NCBI GenBank assembly: GCA_963977425.1
Contig: CAXBOO010000007.1
Location: forward strand, 1-64,000
Length of the DNA: 64,000 nucleotides
Direction: 5' to 3'
Source: CAXBOO01 sp963977425
Lineage (GTDB): Bacteria; Bacteroidota; Bacteroidia; Flavobacteriales_D; Luteibaculaceae
Position 1 is the first letter of the stretch, and the number at the start of each line of letters is the position of its first letter. Positions 1-8,860 of this stretch are shown here, one piece after another. Made by a program: the position numbers and the translations under genes. Below the pieces are notes generated by a model. That model made no database searches and was not told the origin of the DNA. It saw only the letters and a list, made by a program, of their open reading frames with translations.

Positions 1-55
1 TCAAACACCATACATTCAAACCTTTTTTTTCCCCTACTTATATTGTAGCTCGAAT

Positions 56-2248
56 TTAAAGTACAAGCAATCCGATTTCTCTTAAATTGATAATTGCATC
101 GGATATCCAAAAGGCCTCAAAATCTGAAAATTGTTGATGGTAACTAGCCTTAACCTCTTTCAATGACATGGCTTTACCCGTTGTACCATCGATATCCTCT
201 AAAAGCTGATACAACCATTTGCCTTTGCCTTCATCTATTACAAGCTCGACAGAATCGGTATTAGTATGAAACAAAAATTGCATCATCGCCTGTTTCTTTC
301 CTTTTCGTTTTACCTCAAACACATCTATAAGGGGTTCTGTACCAATCCAATATATTTTTGAAGTCGGCTTTATCTCCACATAAGCGTCCTCATGCAAACA
401 CGATTCAATAAAACTGTTATCTATAGTTGTACTAGGTGTTGGAAAATCAAACCAGTCAGTAACAGGCATATCAAAACCAATTTGGTGCATGAAATTGAAT
501 AATGACTTTTTTAAGCCAAAAGAAAACTTTTGATGGTCTATACCTGTACTGTCAGTAAAGTCGACATCATTATTAGCAAATGATATTGTGTTTGTGTGTG
601 GTTCTATCCCAAATGCATCGGGATTTATTCCTACAGGGCTATGTGCAGTGAGAGCAAATTGATGCCAGAAACCAGATTGTAAGATACCGGCTTGAAACAT
701 CTGACGCACCATTTCGAGGCTATCTATAGTTTCTTGTTCGGTTTGAGTTGGGTAACCATACATCAAATATGAGTGCACCATGATATTGGCTTGAGTAAAA
801 TGATTGGTTACTCTAGCGACTTGCTGAACCGTTACTCCTTTGTCTATTAGTTTTAATAAACGATCGGAAGCTACCTCTAAGCCACCCGATACGGCAATAC
901 ACCCAGAAGCTTTGAGCAAGAAACAAAGATCTTTCGTGAAATTCTTTTCGAAACGTATGTTGGTCCACCAAGTAATGGTGAGTTTTCGTTTGAGTACTTC
1001 TAAAGCAAATGCTTTCATTAATGAAGGTGGTGCCGCTTCATCTACAAAATGGAAACCTGATTCTCCTGTCTGTTCAATAAGTTCCTCTACCCTATCAACC
1101 AAAATATTGGCTGCAATGGGTTCGTAAATTTTGATGTAGTCGAGAGAGATATCGCAAAAAGTGCACTTACCCCAATAACAACCATGTGCCATGGTGAGTT
1201 TGTTCCACCTTCCATCGCTCCACAAGCTGTGCATTGGATTGGCCACTTCTATTACAGAAATATAATTGTCGAGAATTAAGTCTGTGTAATTGGGTGTTCC
1301 TATTTGGCTTTGTTTGTAATCTGATAATGCACTGTTGTTCTTATACGTTACTTTTCCTTCTTCTAAAAGAAACGTTCGCTTCAACTCAGTAGCTTCTTTC
1401 TTATTCAAGTAATTGAATAGAAGCTCAACAGGCAATTCACCATCATCCAGTGTTATAAAATCGAAATAATTGAAAACACGAACATCAGTAATCGATCTCA
1501 ATTCGGTATTGGGAAATCCACCTCCCATTGCAACCTTAATATCTGGATAGTTTTTTTTGATCCATTGAGCGCATCTAAATCCACTGTAAAGATTACCTGG
1601 AAATGGAATTGACATGCACACCAGCTTCGGATTGTGCTTTTTCAGCATCCTATCCAATAAAGACAGTGTAATGTTGTCTATATAGGTTGGTGATTGTTGC
1701 AGATGCGAATGAAGTTCATCAAAACTGTTGGCGCTTTTCCCCAATCGTTCAGCATACCGGCTAAACCCAAAGTTAGAATCTATACACTTTACAATAAAAT
1801 CTGAGATATCTTCTAAATACAGTGTGGCTAAATGCTTGGCTTTGTCCTGAAAACCCATTGAACCAAAAGGCATTTCCAAATCATCTAGCTGATTGAACCT
1901 TTCGGCTTGTGGCAAAAATCCATCGCTGCATATCTGGCGTGCCAAATTGGGATTGTTGCCCTGTAGAAACAAGATTACACTATCAATAGTTTTCTGATAA
2001 TGATGACGCAAAGTCCAAATTCGCTCAGTGTTTTCATCTGCTATGCTGTCATTTTGCTCTGCAAATTCAAAAATTGAAGACAAGCCTGATTTTGAAAACA
2101 ACTTTAGAATAACCTCAATTCCCAAATCGGACTGAAAACTACTGATGTCTTTCGTGTTGAGAAATCCTTTTAAATATGCCGTTGCCGGATAAGGCGTATT
2201 CAGTTGTGTAAATGGAGGCGTTAGAAGTAATATATCTTTCAATGACAA
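56..2248 (-). CDS. B12-binding domain radical SAM protein
   Basis: A 730-residue protein. Residues about 205-290 look like a cobalamin-binding Rossmann domain (the hydrophobic strand LVCMSIPFPGN, then GGGFPN). A radical SAM domain follows at about 350-550, with cysteines at about 356, 361 and 364 in GCYWGKCTFC. The spacing is CX4CX2C rather than the usual CX3CX2C. The N-terminal 200 residues and the last 150 show no domain I recognise. The substrate is unknown; relatives include methyltransferases and RiPP-modifying enzymes, but no precursor peptide is visible nearby. The start is TTG: an in-frame stop lies five codons upstream and the first internal ATG is more than 100 codons in. A small AGCCT/AGGCT hairpin lies just upstream of the start. 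The family is clear; the function is not. Confidence 0.85.
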   Translation of the reverse strand: MSLKDILLLTPPFTQLNTPYPATAYLKGFLNTKDISSFQSDLGIEVILKLFSKSGLSSIFEFAEQNDSIADENTERIWTLRHHYQKTIDSVILFLQGNNPNLARQICSDGFLPQAERFNQLDDLEMPFGSMGFQDKAKHLATLYLEDISDFIVKCIDSNFGFSRYAERLGKSANSFDELHSHLQQSPTYIDNITLSLLDRMLKKHNPKLVCMSIPFPGNLYSGFRCAQWIKKNYPDIKVAMGGGFPNTELRSITDVRVFNYFDFITLDDGELPVELLFNYLNKKEATELKRTFLLEEGKVTYKNNSALSDYKQSQIGTPNYTDLILDNYISVIEVANPMHSLWSDGRWNKLTMAHGCYWGKCTFCDISLDYIKIYEPIAANILVDRVEELIEQTGESGFHFVDEAAPPSLMKAFALEVLKRKLTITWWTNIRFEKNFTKDLCFLLKASGCIAVSGGLEVASDRLLKLIDKGVTVQQVARVTNHFTQANIMVHSYLMYGYPTQTEQETIDSLEMVRQMFQAGILQSGFWHQFALTAHSPVGINPDAFGIEPHTNTISFANNDVDFTDSTGIDHQKFSFGLKKSLFNFMHQIGFDMPVTDWFDFPTPSTTIDNSFIESCLHEDAYVEIKPTSKIYWIGTEPLIDVFEVKRKGKKQAMMQFLFHTNTDSVELVIDEGKGKWLYQLLEDIDGTTGKAMSLKEVKASYHQQFSDFEAFWISDAIINLREIGLLVL

Positions 2249-2282
2249 TGCGATTGTAGCCTAACAACAGGCTTAAGTCTCA

Positions 2283-2312
2283 CAAAGATATGGTAAGTGA
2301 TTGTATGAGGAA
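2283..2312 (-). promoter_or_regulatory. Candidate Bacteroidota promoter of the radical SAM gene
   Basis: On the minus strand, TATCTTTG (2283-2290) fits the Bacteroidota -7 box TAnnTTTG. It is preceded by 19 bases and then TTC (2310-2312), one base from the -33 TTG. The expected transcript start is about 30 nt upstream of the TTG start codon. Confidence 0.4.
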
Positions 2313-2317
2313 CTCTC

Positions 2318-3280
2318 TTAAGATAAAGCGAATTCTTGTTCGTTATCTATCAAAGCCGAAACGGCATCTTGATACGTCTCGATTGTTTTAGCCTTTTTCA
2401 CTTTTTTAAGCGTCTTGTGAGTATCAGAAAAAGCTTGCACAAAATATTCCCAAAAGTGATACATCTTCAAAATTATGTGGCTATCGCCCGATAGTGATTG
2501 AGTATACTCAGCCAATAAGGTATCATGAAAATCTCTAAAACGTTCGAATCTATCTTCAGGATATTCGAATGTATCGTCTTTGATCATTTGAGGTAAAAAC
2601 GGATCGGCAATCAACCCTCGTCCTATCATCCAATGATCAATAGTAGGGAATCGCTCTTGCAAAGTTTTATACGATGCAACAGATGTTACATCCCCGTTGT
2701 AATAAATTTTATGATTGGCATGGTTGAAACAAGTTTCGAAAGAATCTAAATCTACCCCTCCTTTGTACAACTGCTTACCAATACGGGCATGAATAGCAAT
2801 GTTCTTAATTGGATATTTATCCAATACCGGGAACACGTCAAGTATCTCTGTGGGCTCATCGTACCCCATTCTCATTTTCATTGACACAATAATGTCTGAT
2901 TCGGAATGTACTTTATCCAAAACAGCATCTATCCTAGCAGCATCGTTTATAAGACCTGAGCCCATACAGCGTTTGGTTACCATAGGGTACGGGCAGCCTA
3001 AATTCCAATTCAGTTCATTATACCCTAAGCTTTGAACATATTTTGCGACAAATAGAAATTCATCGGCATCGTTTGTCATTACTTGTGGAATTAATACAGG
3101 AACATGGTTGTTCTTCGGCAATAAATCGCGCTCGTAACTGGCTTTTATTTCCAGCTTTCCATTCAGTCTTATATAAGGAGCATAAAAAGTATTTATCCCA
3201 CCAAAGTAATGATGGAAAGCATTCCTAAATCTAAAATCGGTAAATCCCTGTAAGGGAGAAGACAATAATGTATTTGCCAT
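2318..3280 (-). CDS. dus: tRNA-dihydrouridine synthase
   Basis: A 320-residue flavoenzyme of the Dus family, which reduces uridine to dihydrouridine in the D-loop of tRNA using FMN and NAD(P)H. The N-terminal SPLQGFTDFRFR is the FMN-binding start of the TIM barrel. NLGCPYPMVTKRCMGSGL carries the catalytic cysteine in the NxGCP motif. KMRMGYDEP, IAIHARIG and MIGRGLIADP are the other family blocks. The length is typical of bacterial Dus. I cannot tell the subfamily (DusA, B or C) by eye. The ATG start gives a canonical N-terminus. Confidence 0.9.
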   Translation of the reverse strand: MANTLLSSPLQGFTDFRFRNAFHHYFGGINTFYAPYIRLNGKLEIKASYERDLLPKNNHVPVLIPQVMTNDADEFLFVAKYVQSLGYNELNWNLGCPYPMVTKRCMGSGLINDAARIDAVLDKVHSESDIIVSMKMRMGYDEPTEILDVFPVLDKYPIKNIAIHARIGKQLYKGGVDLDSFETCFNHANHKIYYNGDVTSVASYKTLQERFPTIDHWMIGRGLIADPFLPQMIKDDTFEYPEDRFERFRDFHDTLLAEYTQSLSGDSHIILKMYHFWEYFVQAFSDTHKTLKKVKKAKTIETYQDAVSALIDNEQEFALS

Positions 3281-3298
3281 TGCAGTGCAAAGGAAACC

Positions 3299-3694
3299 TT
3301 ATTTAATCAATTCAGTACTGGTTTTTGCGCCTCCATTGATGAGTTTATTTACAGGGCATTTTTCAGAAATCATCAACAAACGCTTGAATTGATCATCAGT
3401 AAATTGATGTCCCGAAAATTGAATGGATTTTTTAAACCCTTCCTCAGCATCATCTTCAGAATACTTTACGATAACTTCAATAGAATCAAATTTCCATTCT
3501 TTGCGTTGTGCATACATTTTAATGGTGATGGCTGTACAGGCTGCTAAAGCAGACATGAGTAATTCCATTGGCGTTGGTGCTTCATCGTTCCCACCAACTT
3601 CGCTAGGTTCGTCGGAAGCCAATTTATGCAACCTAGTATTGATGTTGGTTGTGTATTTATCGTCCCAAGCTAATAATGCAGTAGTTTTTTTCAT
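3299..3694 (-). CDS. OsmC family protein
   Basis: A 131-residue OsmC/Ohr-fold protein. The two conserved cysteines are present: one in the central helix (SALAACTAITIKMYA) and one near the C-terminus (SEKCPVNKLI). In this family they form a thiol peroxidase centre acting on organic hydroperoxides. The sequence is nearer the YhfA-like OsmC branch than Ohr, judging by KMYAQRKEW after the first cysteine. It sits 18 bases downstream of the dus start on the same strand side and 3 bases from the BNR gene stop, so it is probably co-transcribed with the latter. Confidence 0.85.
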   Translation of the reverse strand: MKKTTALLAWDDKYTTNINTRLHKLASDEPSEVGGNDEAPTPMELLMSALAACTAITIKMYAQRKEWKFDSIEVIVKYSEDDAEEGFKKSIQFSGHQFTDDQFKRLLMISEKCPVNKLINGGAKTSTELIK

Positions 3695-3697
3695 GAT

Positions 3698-4687
3698 TTA
3701 CTTTCTTCTAAAAGTAGCAAAACTCCCTTTAGGACCTGATAAATAAAACTGACCTTTATCATGTTTTACAGCAAAATATCTTTCATCCATAAGCGATGTC
3801 CAATTAATCCCTCCATCATAACTAATATCGGTACCTAGAGTTCCTGTACTTATGCAAGTTCCATTATGACAATCGATACCAGAGCGATAGCCTCTTGGAG
3901 CAGAGACAATTTTTGTAGTTACCCCCGTTTTAGGATCCAGTATTTGTATATTCTTATTCGAGTCTTTATAGGTTAGATATGATCCTCCAGCTAAAATCAG
4001 TTTGCCATTATCATACGCCATTGCAAAAGTTCCTGCCCCCTCACCAGTTTGCATATCGGTTTGTATAGAGTGCCAGGTTATTCCTTTATTGGGAGAACAT
4101 AAGATATAGTTGTCTTTTCGCCCAGAAATAGCAATAAAAAGTGAGTCGCCAACAACCAAAATTCCTGCATTGCTTGCTGCAAATCCTGCATCAGTAGTAT
4201 CCTTGGCTATTGGAAGATTTGCCTCTGCCCATGTTTCACCTCCATCTGTACTCTCTAAAAACAAGAAACGATTGTTGATTTGATCACCATAAGCAAACAA
4301 GTGGTCATCATTCAACATTACCATTCCATCAATAAAAGCAGATGCATGGTTATTAGAATACACTTTCTCCCAAGATTCACCCGCATTAGTACTACGGTAG
4401 ATATGTGCTGGAGAGCCCGCATTGGCTATTAATAAAACAGAATCGGAAAGTGCTGATGAAGCTCTATACTCCCATTCAACAGTATCTACTATTGAATTTG
4501 TTACAATACCCGAAATGGGATTATACAATGCAACCGAACCTTTACTACCGGCCAATAAAACTGATTGATTCGGTAAAATAGCCAAAGCCCTATGGCCAGA
4601 AGTAATTGGCAACTCAATTTTTTTCCATTGAGCAGAAAGTGTATTGAAGCTAGATAAAATAAGGATTGAGAGTATGCATCGTATCAT
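3698..4687 (-). CDS. Secreted BNR/Asp-box repeat protein
   Basis: A 329-residue exported protein with a Sec signal (hydrophobic residues 4-18 ending near LSAQ). The mature part has at least four Asp-box motifs of the SxDxGxTW type: STNAGESW, STDGGETW, SPNKGITW and SYDGGINW, spaced about 45-90 residues apart. These typify sialidase-like or YCF48-like beta-propellers. Such proteins are often labelled oxidoreductase or glycosyl hydrolase in Bacteroidota, but I see no catalytic residues that justify either name. There is no lipobox and no T9SS sorting domain, so it is probably periplasmic or released. Divergent from padR, sharing a 97-bp intergenic region. Confidence 0.75.
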   Translation of the reverse strand: MIRCILSILILSSFNTLSAQWKKIELPITSGHRALAILPNQSVLLAGSKGSVALYNPISGIVTNSIVDTVEWEYRASSALSDSVLLIANAGSPAHIYRSTNAGESWEKVYSNNHASAFIDGMVMLNDDHLFAYGDQINNRFLFLESTDGGETWAEANLPIAKDTTDAGFAASNAGILVVGDSLFIAISGRKDNYILCSPNKGITWHSIQTDMQTGEGAGTFAMAYDNGKLILAGGSYLTYKDSNKNIQILDPKTGVTTKIVSAPRGYRSGIDCHNGTCISTGTLGTDISYDGGINWTSLMDERYFAVKHDKGQFYLSGPKGSFATFRRK

Positions 4688-4715
4688 GATACCAAGTTCG
4701 CAAATAAAAATAAAC

Positions 4716-4773
4716 AGTACTTTGCTTTACATAGTACTGAATAATTTACTACCTTGCCAAACATAGTACTGAA
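4716..4773. promoter_or_regulatory. AGTACT repeats: candidate PadR operator
   Basis: The self-complementary hexamer AGTACT occurs at 4716-4721, 4733-4738 and 4765-4770. The last two lie inside an identical 13-mer ACATAGTACTGAA (4729-4741 and 4761-4773), 32 bp apart or about three helical turns. The array ends 11 bp before the padR start codon and lies in the shared region with the divergent BNR-protein gene. PadR-family regulators commonly bind palindromes in their own promoters, so autoregulation is a reasonable inference. Confidence 0.45.
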
Positions 4774-4784
4774 ATTAATCGCTT

Positions 4785-5123
4785 ATGAGAATCGAAAATA
4801 CTAAAGCACAGATGCGAAAAGGCATCTTGGAGTACTGCATAATGAGTTACTTGGAACAAAAATCTGCTTATGCTTCTGATATCATGGAAGCTTTAAAAGA
4901 AGCCCAGCTCATTGTTGTAGAAGGGACCATTTACCCCCTACTCACACGACTTAAAAATGCCGAACTTCTAAATTATCATTGGGAGGAATCAAGCAGTGGA
5001 CCACCCCGTAAATACTATCAAATAAGTGAAACCGGAAAAACATTTTTAAAAGACCTAGACCAGACTTGGGACGTACTTAAAAACGCAGTAGAACTAACCA
5101 AACAAGCCGACAGCCATGAATAA
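4785..5123 (+). CDS. PadR family transcriptional regulator
   Basis: A 112-residue winged-helix repressor-type protein. The N-terminal part (KGILEYCIMSYLEQKSAYASDI) and the wing (VVEGTIYPLLTRLKNAELL, then GPPRKYYQISETGK) are the PadR signature. It has the short C-terminal dimerisation helix of PadR subfamily 2. It overlaps the next gene by 8 bp, so it is translated in the same operon as the PspC-domain membrane protein. PadR plus PspC-domain pairs are a recurring arrangement in Bacteroidota and may sense membrane or envelope stress. Its ligand is unknown. Confidence 0.88.
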   Translation: MRIENTKAQMRKGILEYCIMSYLEQKSAYASDIMEALKEAQLIVVEGTIYPLLTRLKNAELLNYHWEESSSGPPRKYYQISETGKTFLKDLDQTWDVLKNAVELTKQADSHE

Positions 5124-6690
5124 GACCATCAATATAAATTTAGCTGGCATTATTTTCCATTTAGATGAAGATGCCTATAAACTGCTCGACACGTACCTAA
5201 ACAAGTTAAAACTGGTTTTCAAAAACACCGATGGCCACGAAGAAATAATAACTGATATTGAGGCGCGATTTGCTGAATTGTTCCAGGCCGACTTAGTAGA
5301 TCATCTAGCGGTTGTTACTATAGACATGGTAAAAAATGCCATTGCTAAAGTAGGCGAACCTGAAATGTTTGTTACCGATGATGAAGATGAAACAGATAGT
5401 CACCACTCAAAAGAAGAAAAGGTAAATCCTGGCACTAAAAAGAATAAGCGCAAACTTTATAGAAACCCAGATGACACTACCATAGCAGGTGTATGTTCAG
5501 GTTTAGCCGCTTACTTGGGTACAGAATCTTGGATTATTCGAACCATATTTGTTGTGCTAGTTTTGTTTGGAACTGGTACAGGTATTCCTATCTACATCAT
5601 CTTATGGATTGTAGTTCCTGAAGCAAGAACCACCTCTCAAAAACTTGAAATGAAAGGTGAACCTATTACGGTAGACAATATTAGTAAGTCGGTTCAAGAA
5701 CAATTTGAAAACATAAAAAGTACAGTAAAAGACGGAGCTGCCAAAAACAATGTAGGCGAAACCCTTGAAAAAATGGGCGCTTTATTTTTGACCGTATTGA
5801 CCATTTTCTTCAAAGTGTTTTCAAAAATATTAGGCGTAATAATGCTGATAGTAGGTGTATTTATGCTTATCGTATTGCTAGGAAGTTTCTTTGGAATGGG
5901 CAATCTCTTCTTCGATTGGCTAGGGAATGATACCAACTCTATTGGTTTCTCTGAACTGAGCGAAATATTTCTAGTGAATAGCAACCAAACTACTTGGATA
6001 TTGATTTCGGGAATGTTGTTCATCATCATACCAATGTTTCAATTTACATACGCTGGCTTACGCATAGTATTCAACGTAGAAAAGCTGAACAACAAAATAC
6101 ATTGGGCACTCATGGGTGTTTGGTTACTGGCCATTTTCACTCTAATAGGAAATGGTGTTCAAATAGGTGTTAGCTACGATGATGGTGTATATACCGAAGA
6201 ACGTATAGAAGTAAACTATACAAGAGATACTCTAAATGTTGCGAGCATAACTTCTAGTCAATGGGCAACATTTGAAAACGAATCTTTTGACTTTGGAGAA
6301 GTAGAAAGTAAAATTACCAATGTAGATTTTGACATCAAACAAAGCCCCGATTCTTTAACACACCTGGTAATTAGAAAAGACGCTAGAGGATGGAACAAAA
6401 AAGAAGCTCACCAAAGAGTTGAAAATTTAGAATATGGCTTCCGAATAGAAAACAATACTTTAGAGTTGAACGACTATTTGGTGTTCCAAAACAAAGATAA
6501 ATACAGAGCACAGGAAGTAGATATTACCTTACTTCTACCTGTAGGGAAAACAGTGTACTTAATGCCTAAAACAGAGAACATTATTGACGATATAGGCAAC
6601 TTGCAGAACATTTACGACGGCAACATGCCAAGACACCATTGGTTGATGACAAAAGAAGGTCTAAGTTGTACAGACTGTTTCATACGCTAA
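5116..6690 (+). CDS. PspC domain-containing membrane protein
   Basis: A 524-residue inner-membrane protein. Residues 1-75 form a small soluble domain (KTININLAGIIFHLDEDAY) common at the head of Bacteroidota PspC proteins. A charged linker follows. The PspC domain at about 115-175 begins KLYRNPDDTTIAGVCSG and carries its transmembrane helix. Further hydrophobic segments lie at about 218-255, 290-315 and 335-355. The C-terminal 150 residues are probably periplasmic and beta-rich, as in LiaF-like tails. The protein may act with the overlapping PadR regulator. Full-length, no disruption seen. Confidence 0.8.
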   Translation: MNKTININLAGIIFHLDEDAYKLLDTYLNKLKLVFKNTDGHEEIITDIEARFAELFQADLVDHLAVVTIDMVKNAIAKVGEPEMFVTDDEDETDSHHSKEEKVNPGTKKNKRKLYRNPDDTTIAGVCSGLAAYLGTESWIIRTIFVVLVLFGTGTGIPIYIILWIVVPEARTTSQKLEMKGEPITVDNISKSVQEQFENIKSTVKDGAAKNNVGETLEKMGALFLTVLTIFFKVFSKILGVIMLIVGVFMLIVLLGSFFGMGNLFFDWLGNDTNSIGFSELSEIFLVNSNQTTWILISGMLFIIIPMFQFTYAGLRIVFNVEKLNNKIHWALMGVWLLAIFTLIGNGVQIGVSYDDGVYTEERIEVNYTRDTLNVASITSSQWATFENESFDFGEVESKITNVDFDIKQSPDSLTHLVIRKDARGWNKKEAHQRVENLEYGFRIENNTLELNDYLVFQNKDKYRAQEVDITLLLPVGKTVYLMPKTENIIDDIGNLQNIYDGNMPRHHWLMTKEGLSCTDCFIR

Positions 6691-6705
6691 TCGCATAATA
6701 AAAGG

Positions 6706-6713
6706 TAATTTTG
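6706..6713 (+). promoter_or_regulatory. -7 promoter element 5 bp before mtaB
   Basis: TAATTTTG matches the Bacteroidota -7 consensus TAnnTTTG exactly and ends 5 bp before the mtaB ATG. No TTG is found at the ideal -33 spacing. If used, the transcript would start at or within a base or two of the start codon. Confidence 0.35.
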
Positions 6714-6718
6714 CTTTA

Positions 6719-8014
6719 ATGAATCCTTTTAGCAAAGTTGCCTTTCACACTCTAGGGTGTAAACTCAATTTTTCAGAAAGTTCTACCCTTGCACAGCAGT
6801 TTTTAGACAGCGGTTTTGCAAGGGTGGACGTATCTGAACAGCCCGATGTTTGCATAGTAAACACGTGCTCAGTTACCGACAATGCCGATAAAAAGTGCCG
6901 CAACATTGTGCGGAAAGTTAAACGGAGCAACCCCAATGCGTTTGTAGCTGTAATAGGATGTTATGCTCAGCTTAAGCCGAAAGAAATTTCGGAAATACCC
7001 GGCGTAAACCTAGTTCTAGGTGCTGGAGAAAAATTCAACATACTCGATCATATTACTGCAGAGAACAACGAAAACTCTGGTAAAATCATCCGCGATGAAA
7101 TAAAATACGTTAAGGATTTTGTTCCTGGCTATTCTAGTGGCGATAGAACCAGAACGTTCTTAAAGGTACAAGATGGTTGTAACTATTTCTGTTCTTTCTG
7201 TACTATACCTTTAGCAAGAGGTAGAAGTCGTAGTGCCGATGTAGAAAAGACTGTCGCAAGTGCTTTGAATGCTATAAATGAAGGTGCAAAGGAAATAGTA
7301 CTTACCGGCGTAAACATTGGCGACTTTGGTAATGGTAGCGATGAAAATTTTTTCGATCTGGTAAAAGCATTAGACCAGTTAGAACATAATATTCGCTTCC
7401 GTATCAGTAGCATAGAGCCCAATTTGCTATCCAATGAAATTATTGACTGGGTAGCTCAATCCCAAAAATTCGTACCACATTTCCATATTCCACTTCAATC
7501 GGGTTCCGACAATATGTTGCAGTCCATGAGAAGGCGATACAATACGGCATTGTATACGCAACGGATTGAAAAAATAAAAGAAACCATGCCCGATTCTTGC
7601 ATTGGTGTGGATGTTATAGTTGGTTTTCCTGGAGAAACCGATGAAGAGTTTGAAAAGACAAAATTGTTCTTGGCCAACTTAGATGTTTCTTATTTGCATG
7701 TTTTCACCTATTCCGAAAGAGCCAACACAACAGCCCTTAAAAAAGAAGAAATCGTACCGATGCCTACTCGTCATGCACGAAGCAAGGAATTACAAAAACT
7801 TTCGTTGAGAAAAAAACGAATTTTCTACGAACAGCAACTGAATAATACGGGAACTGTTTTGTGGGAAAAAGAAAATAACGATGGACTAATGATGGGTTTC
7901 ACAAAGAATTACATCAAAGTAGCCAAACCTTTTGACGCTGCTCTTTGCAATACCGAAGAAGACGTTCAATATTCTACCATTCATCCTGACGGATACATGA
8001 CCATTGCACCATGA
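6719..8014 (+). CDS. mtaB: tRNA t6A37 methylthiotransferase MtaB
   Basis: A 431-residue radical SAM methylthiotransferase. It converts N6-threonylcarbamoyladenosine at tRNA position 37 to its 2-methylthio form. The N-terminal MTTase domain has its three cluster cysteines at 14 (TLGCKLN), 50 (VNTCSVT) and 81 (VIGCYAQ). The radical SAM CX3CX2C is C154, C158 and C161 (GCNYFCSFC). The subfamily is assigned from TLGCKLNFSES and the RGRSRS after the cluster, which match MtaB/YqeV rather than MiaB or RimO. A second family member, rimO, lies at 24.8 kb. Its stop overlaps the next gene start in an ATGA arrangement. Confidence 0.9.
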   Translation: MNPFSKVAFHTLGCKLNFSESSTLAQQFLDSGFARVDVSEQPDVCIVNTCSVTDNADKKCRNIVRKVKRSNPNAFVAVIGCYAQLKPKEISEIPGVNLVLGAGEKFNILDHITAENNENSGKIIRDEIKYVKDFVPGYSSGDRTRTFLKVQDGCNYFCSFCTIPLARGRSRSADVEKTVASALNAINEGAKEIVLTGVNIGDFGNGSDENFFDLVKALDQLEHNIRFRISSIEPNLLSNEIIDWVAQSQKFVPHFHIPLQSGSDNMLQSMRRRYNTALYTQRIEKIKETMPDSCIGVDVIVGFPGETDEEFEKTKLFLANLDVSYLHVFTYSERANTTALKKEEIVPMPTRHARSKELQKLSLRKKRIFYEQQLNNTGTVLWEKENNDGLMMGFTKNYIKVAKPFDAALCNTEEDVQYSTIHPDGYMTIAP

Positions 8015-8802
8015 AACTAGATTTACAAGTATTATTGGCGCAAGTTGAGAGTATCTGCAAAAAAGCAGGAGAAAAAATGACCATCGATAGAGCCAATGGA
8101 TTTTCAGTATCTACCAAAACACTGAACAATTTGGTTACAGAAGTCGATAAAAATGTTGAACTCTTTTTAGTACACGAATTGGGTGAAATTCTTCCTGGTT
8201 CTGGTTTCATTGCAGAAGAAGGAACAGGAGAGAAAAACGATGATTTTTTCAATTGGATAATCGATCCATTAGATGGTACGACCAATTTCATTCACAACAT
8301 TCCTGCTTATTGTGTTTCTGTTGCTTTGCATCATCACAATTTAGGACTAGTTATAGGAGTTGTTTACGACCCTCTTAGAAAAGAGACTTTCTCAGCTTTT
8401 AAAAATGGTGGTTGTTACTTAAATGGCCATAAAATAGAGCAAGTACCTACGCTAACTCTAACAGATTCTTTATTAGCTACAGGTTTTCCCTATGATGATT
8501 TTGAAAGAGAAGATGGTTATTTCAAAGCCTTAAAAGAATTAACACATTCTACAAGAGGATTGCGCCGTTTGGGCTCAGCCGCCTTGGATTTGGCTTATGT
8601 ATCTGTTGGACGATTTGGCGCTTTCTTTGAATATGGGCTCAACCCATGGGATGTTGCAGCCGGTATTTTATTGGTTCAAGAATCTGGTGGAGTATGTACC
8701 GATTTTTCAGGAAAAGACAACATGCTCTTCAATGAAGAAATTGTGGCCAGTCATAAAGACATCCATCCATCCATTCTAAGTACCGTACAAGCAAACTTCT
8801 AG
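8011..8802 (+). CDS. suhB: Inositol monophosphatase family protein
   Basis: A 263-residue Mg2+-dependent phosphatase of the inositol monophosphatase fold. The metal-site motifs are all present: EEGTG near residue 70, WIIDPLDGTTNFIHNIP at about 85-101, and WDVAAGILLVQESGG at about 213-227. Length and motif spacing match bacterial SuhB/IMPase. Substrates in this family include inositol-1-phosphate, other sugar phosphates and 3'-phosphoadenosine phosphate; the sequence does not decide between them. It overlaps mtaB by 4 bp, suggesting coupled translation. Confidence 0.88.
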   Translation: MKLDLQVLLAQVESICKKAGEKMTIDRANGFSVSTKTLNNLVTEVDKNVELFLVHELGEILPGSGFIAEEGTGEKNDDFFNWIIDPLDGTTNFIHNIPAYCVSVALHHHNLGLVIGVVYDPLRKETFSAFKNGGCYLNGHKIEQVPTLTLTDSLLATGFPYDDFEREDGYFKALKELTHSTRGLRRLGSAALDLAYVSVGRFGAFFEYGLNPWDVAAGILLVQESGGVCTDFSGKDNMLFNEEIVASHKDIHPSILSTVQANF

Positions 8803-8811
8803 TAATAAAGC

Positions 8812-8840
8812 TTGTTGTTACGCTTCCTTTTATATTTTTA
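8812..8840 (+). promoter_or_regulatory. Candidate promoter of the lipoprotein gene
   Basis: TTG (8812-8814), 18 bases, then TATTTTTA (8833-8840), one mismatch from TAnnTTTG. It lies 20 bp before the ATG of the lipoprotein gene, in the only gap after suhB. Confidence 0.3.
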
Positions 8841-8860
8841 CACCTAACTAATACCCCAAC

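Noticed and set aside
1..55. Gene tail at the left edge
   Set aside because: The 55 bases hold only AT-rich DNA before the radical SAM stop; no convincing coding frame.
840..1127. 95-codon plus-strand open frame inside the radical SAM gene
   Set aside because: Antisense to a gene with clear cofactor motifs; the translation has no family features.
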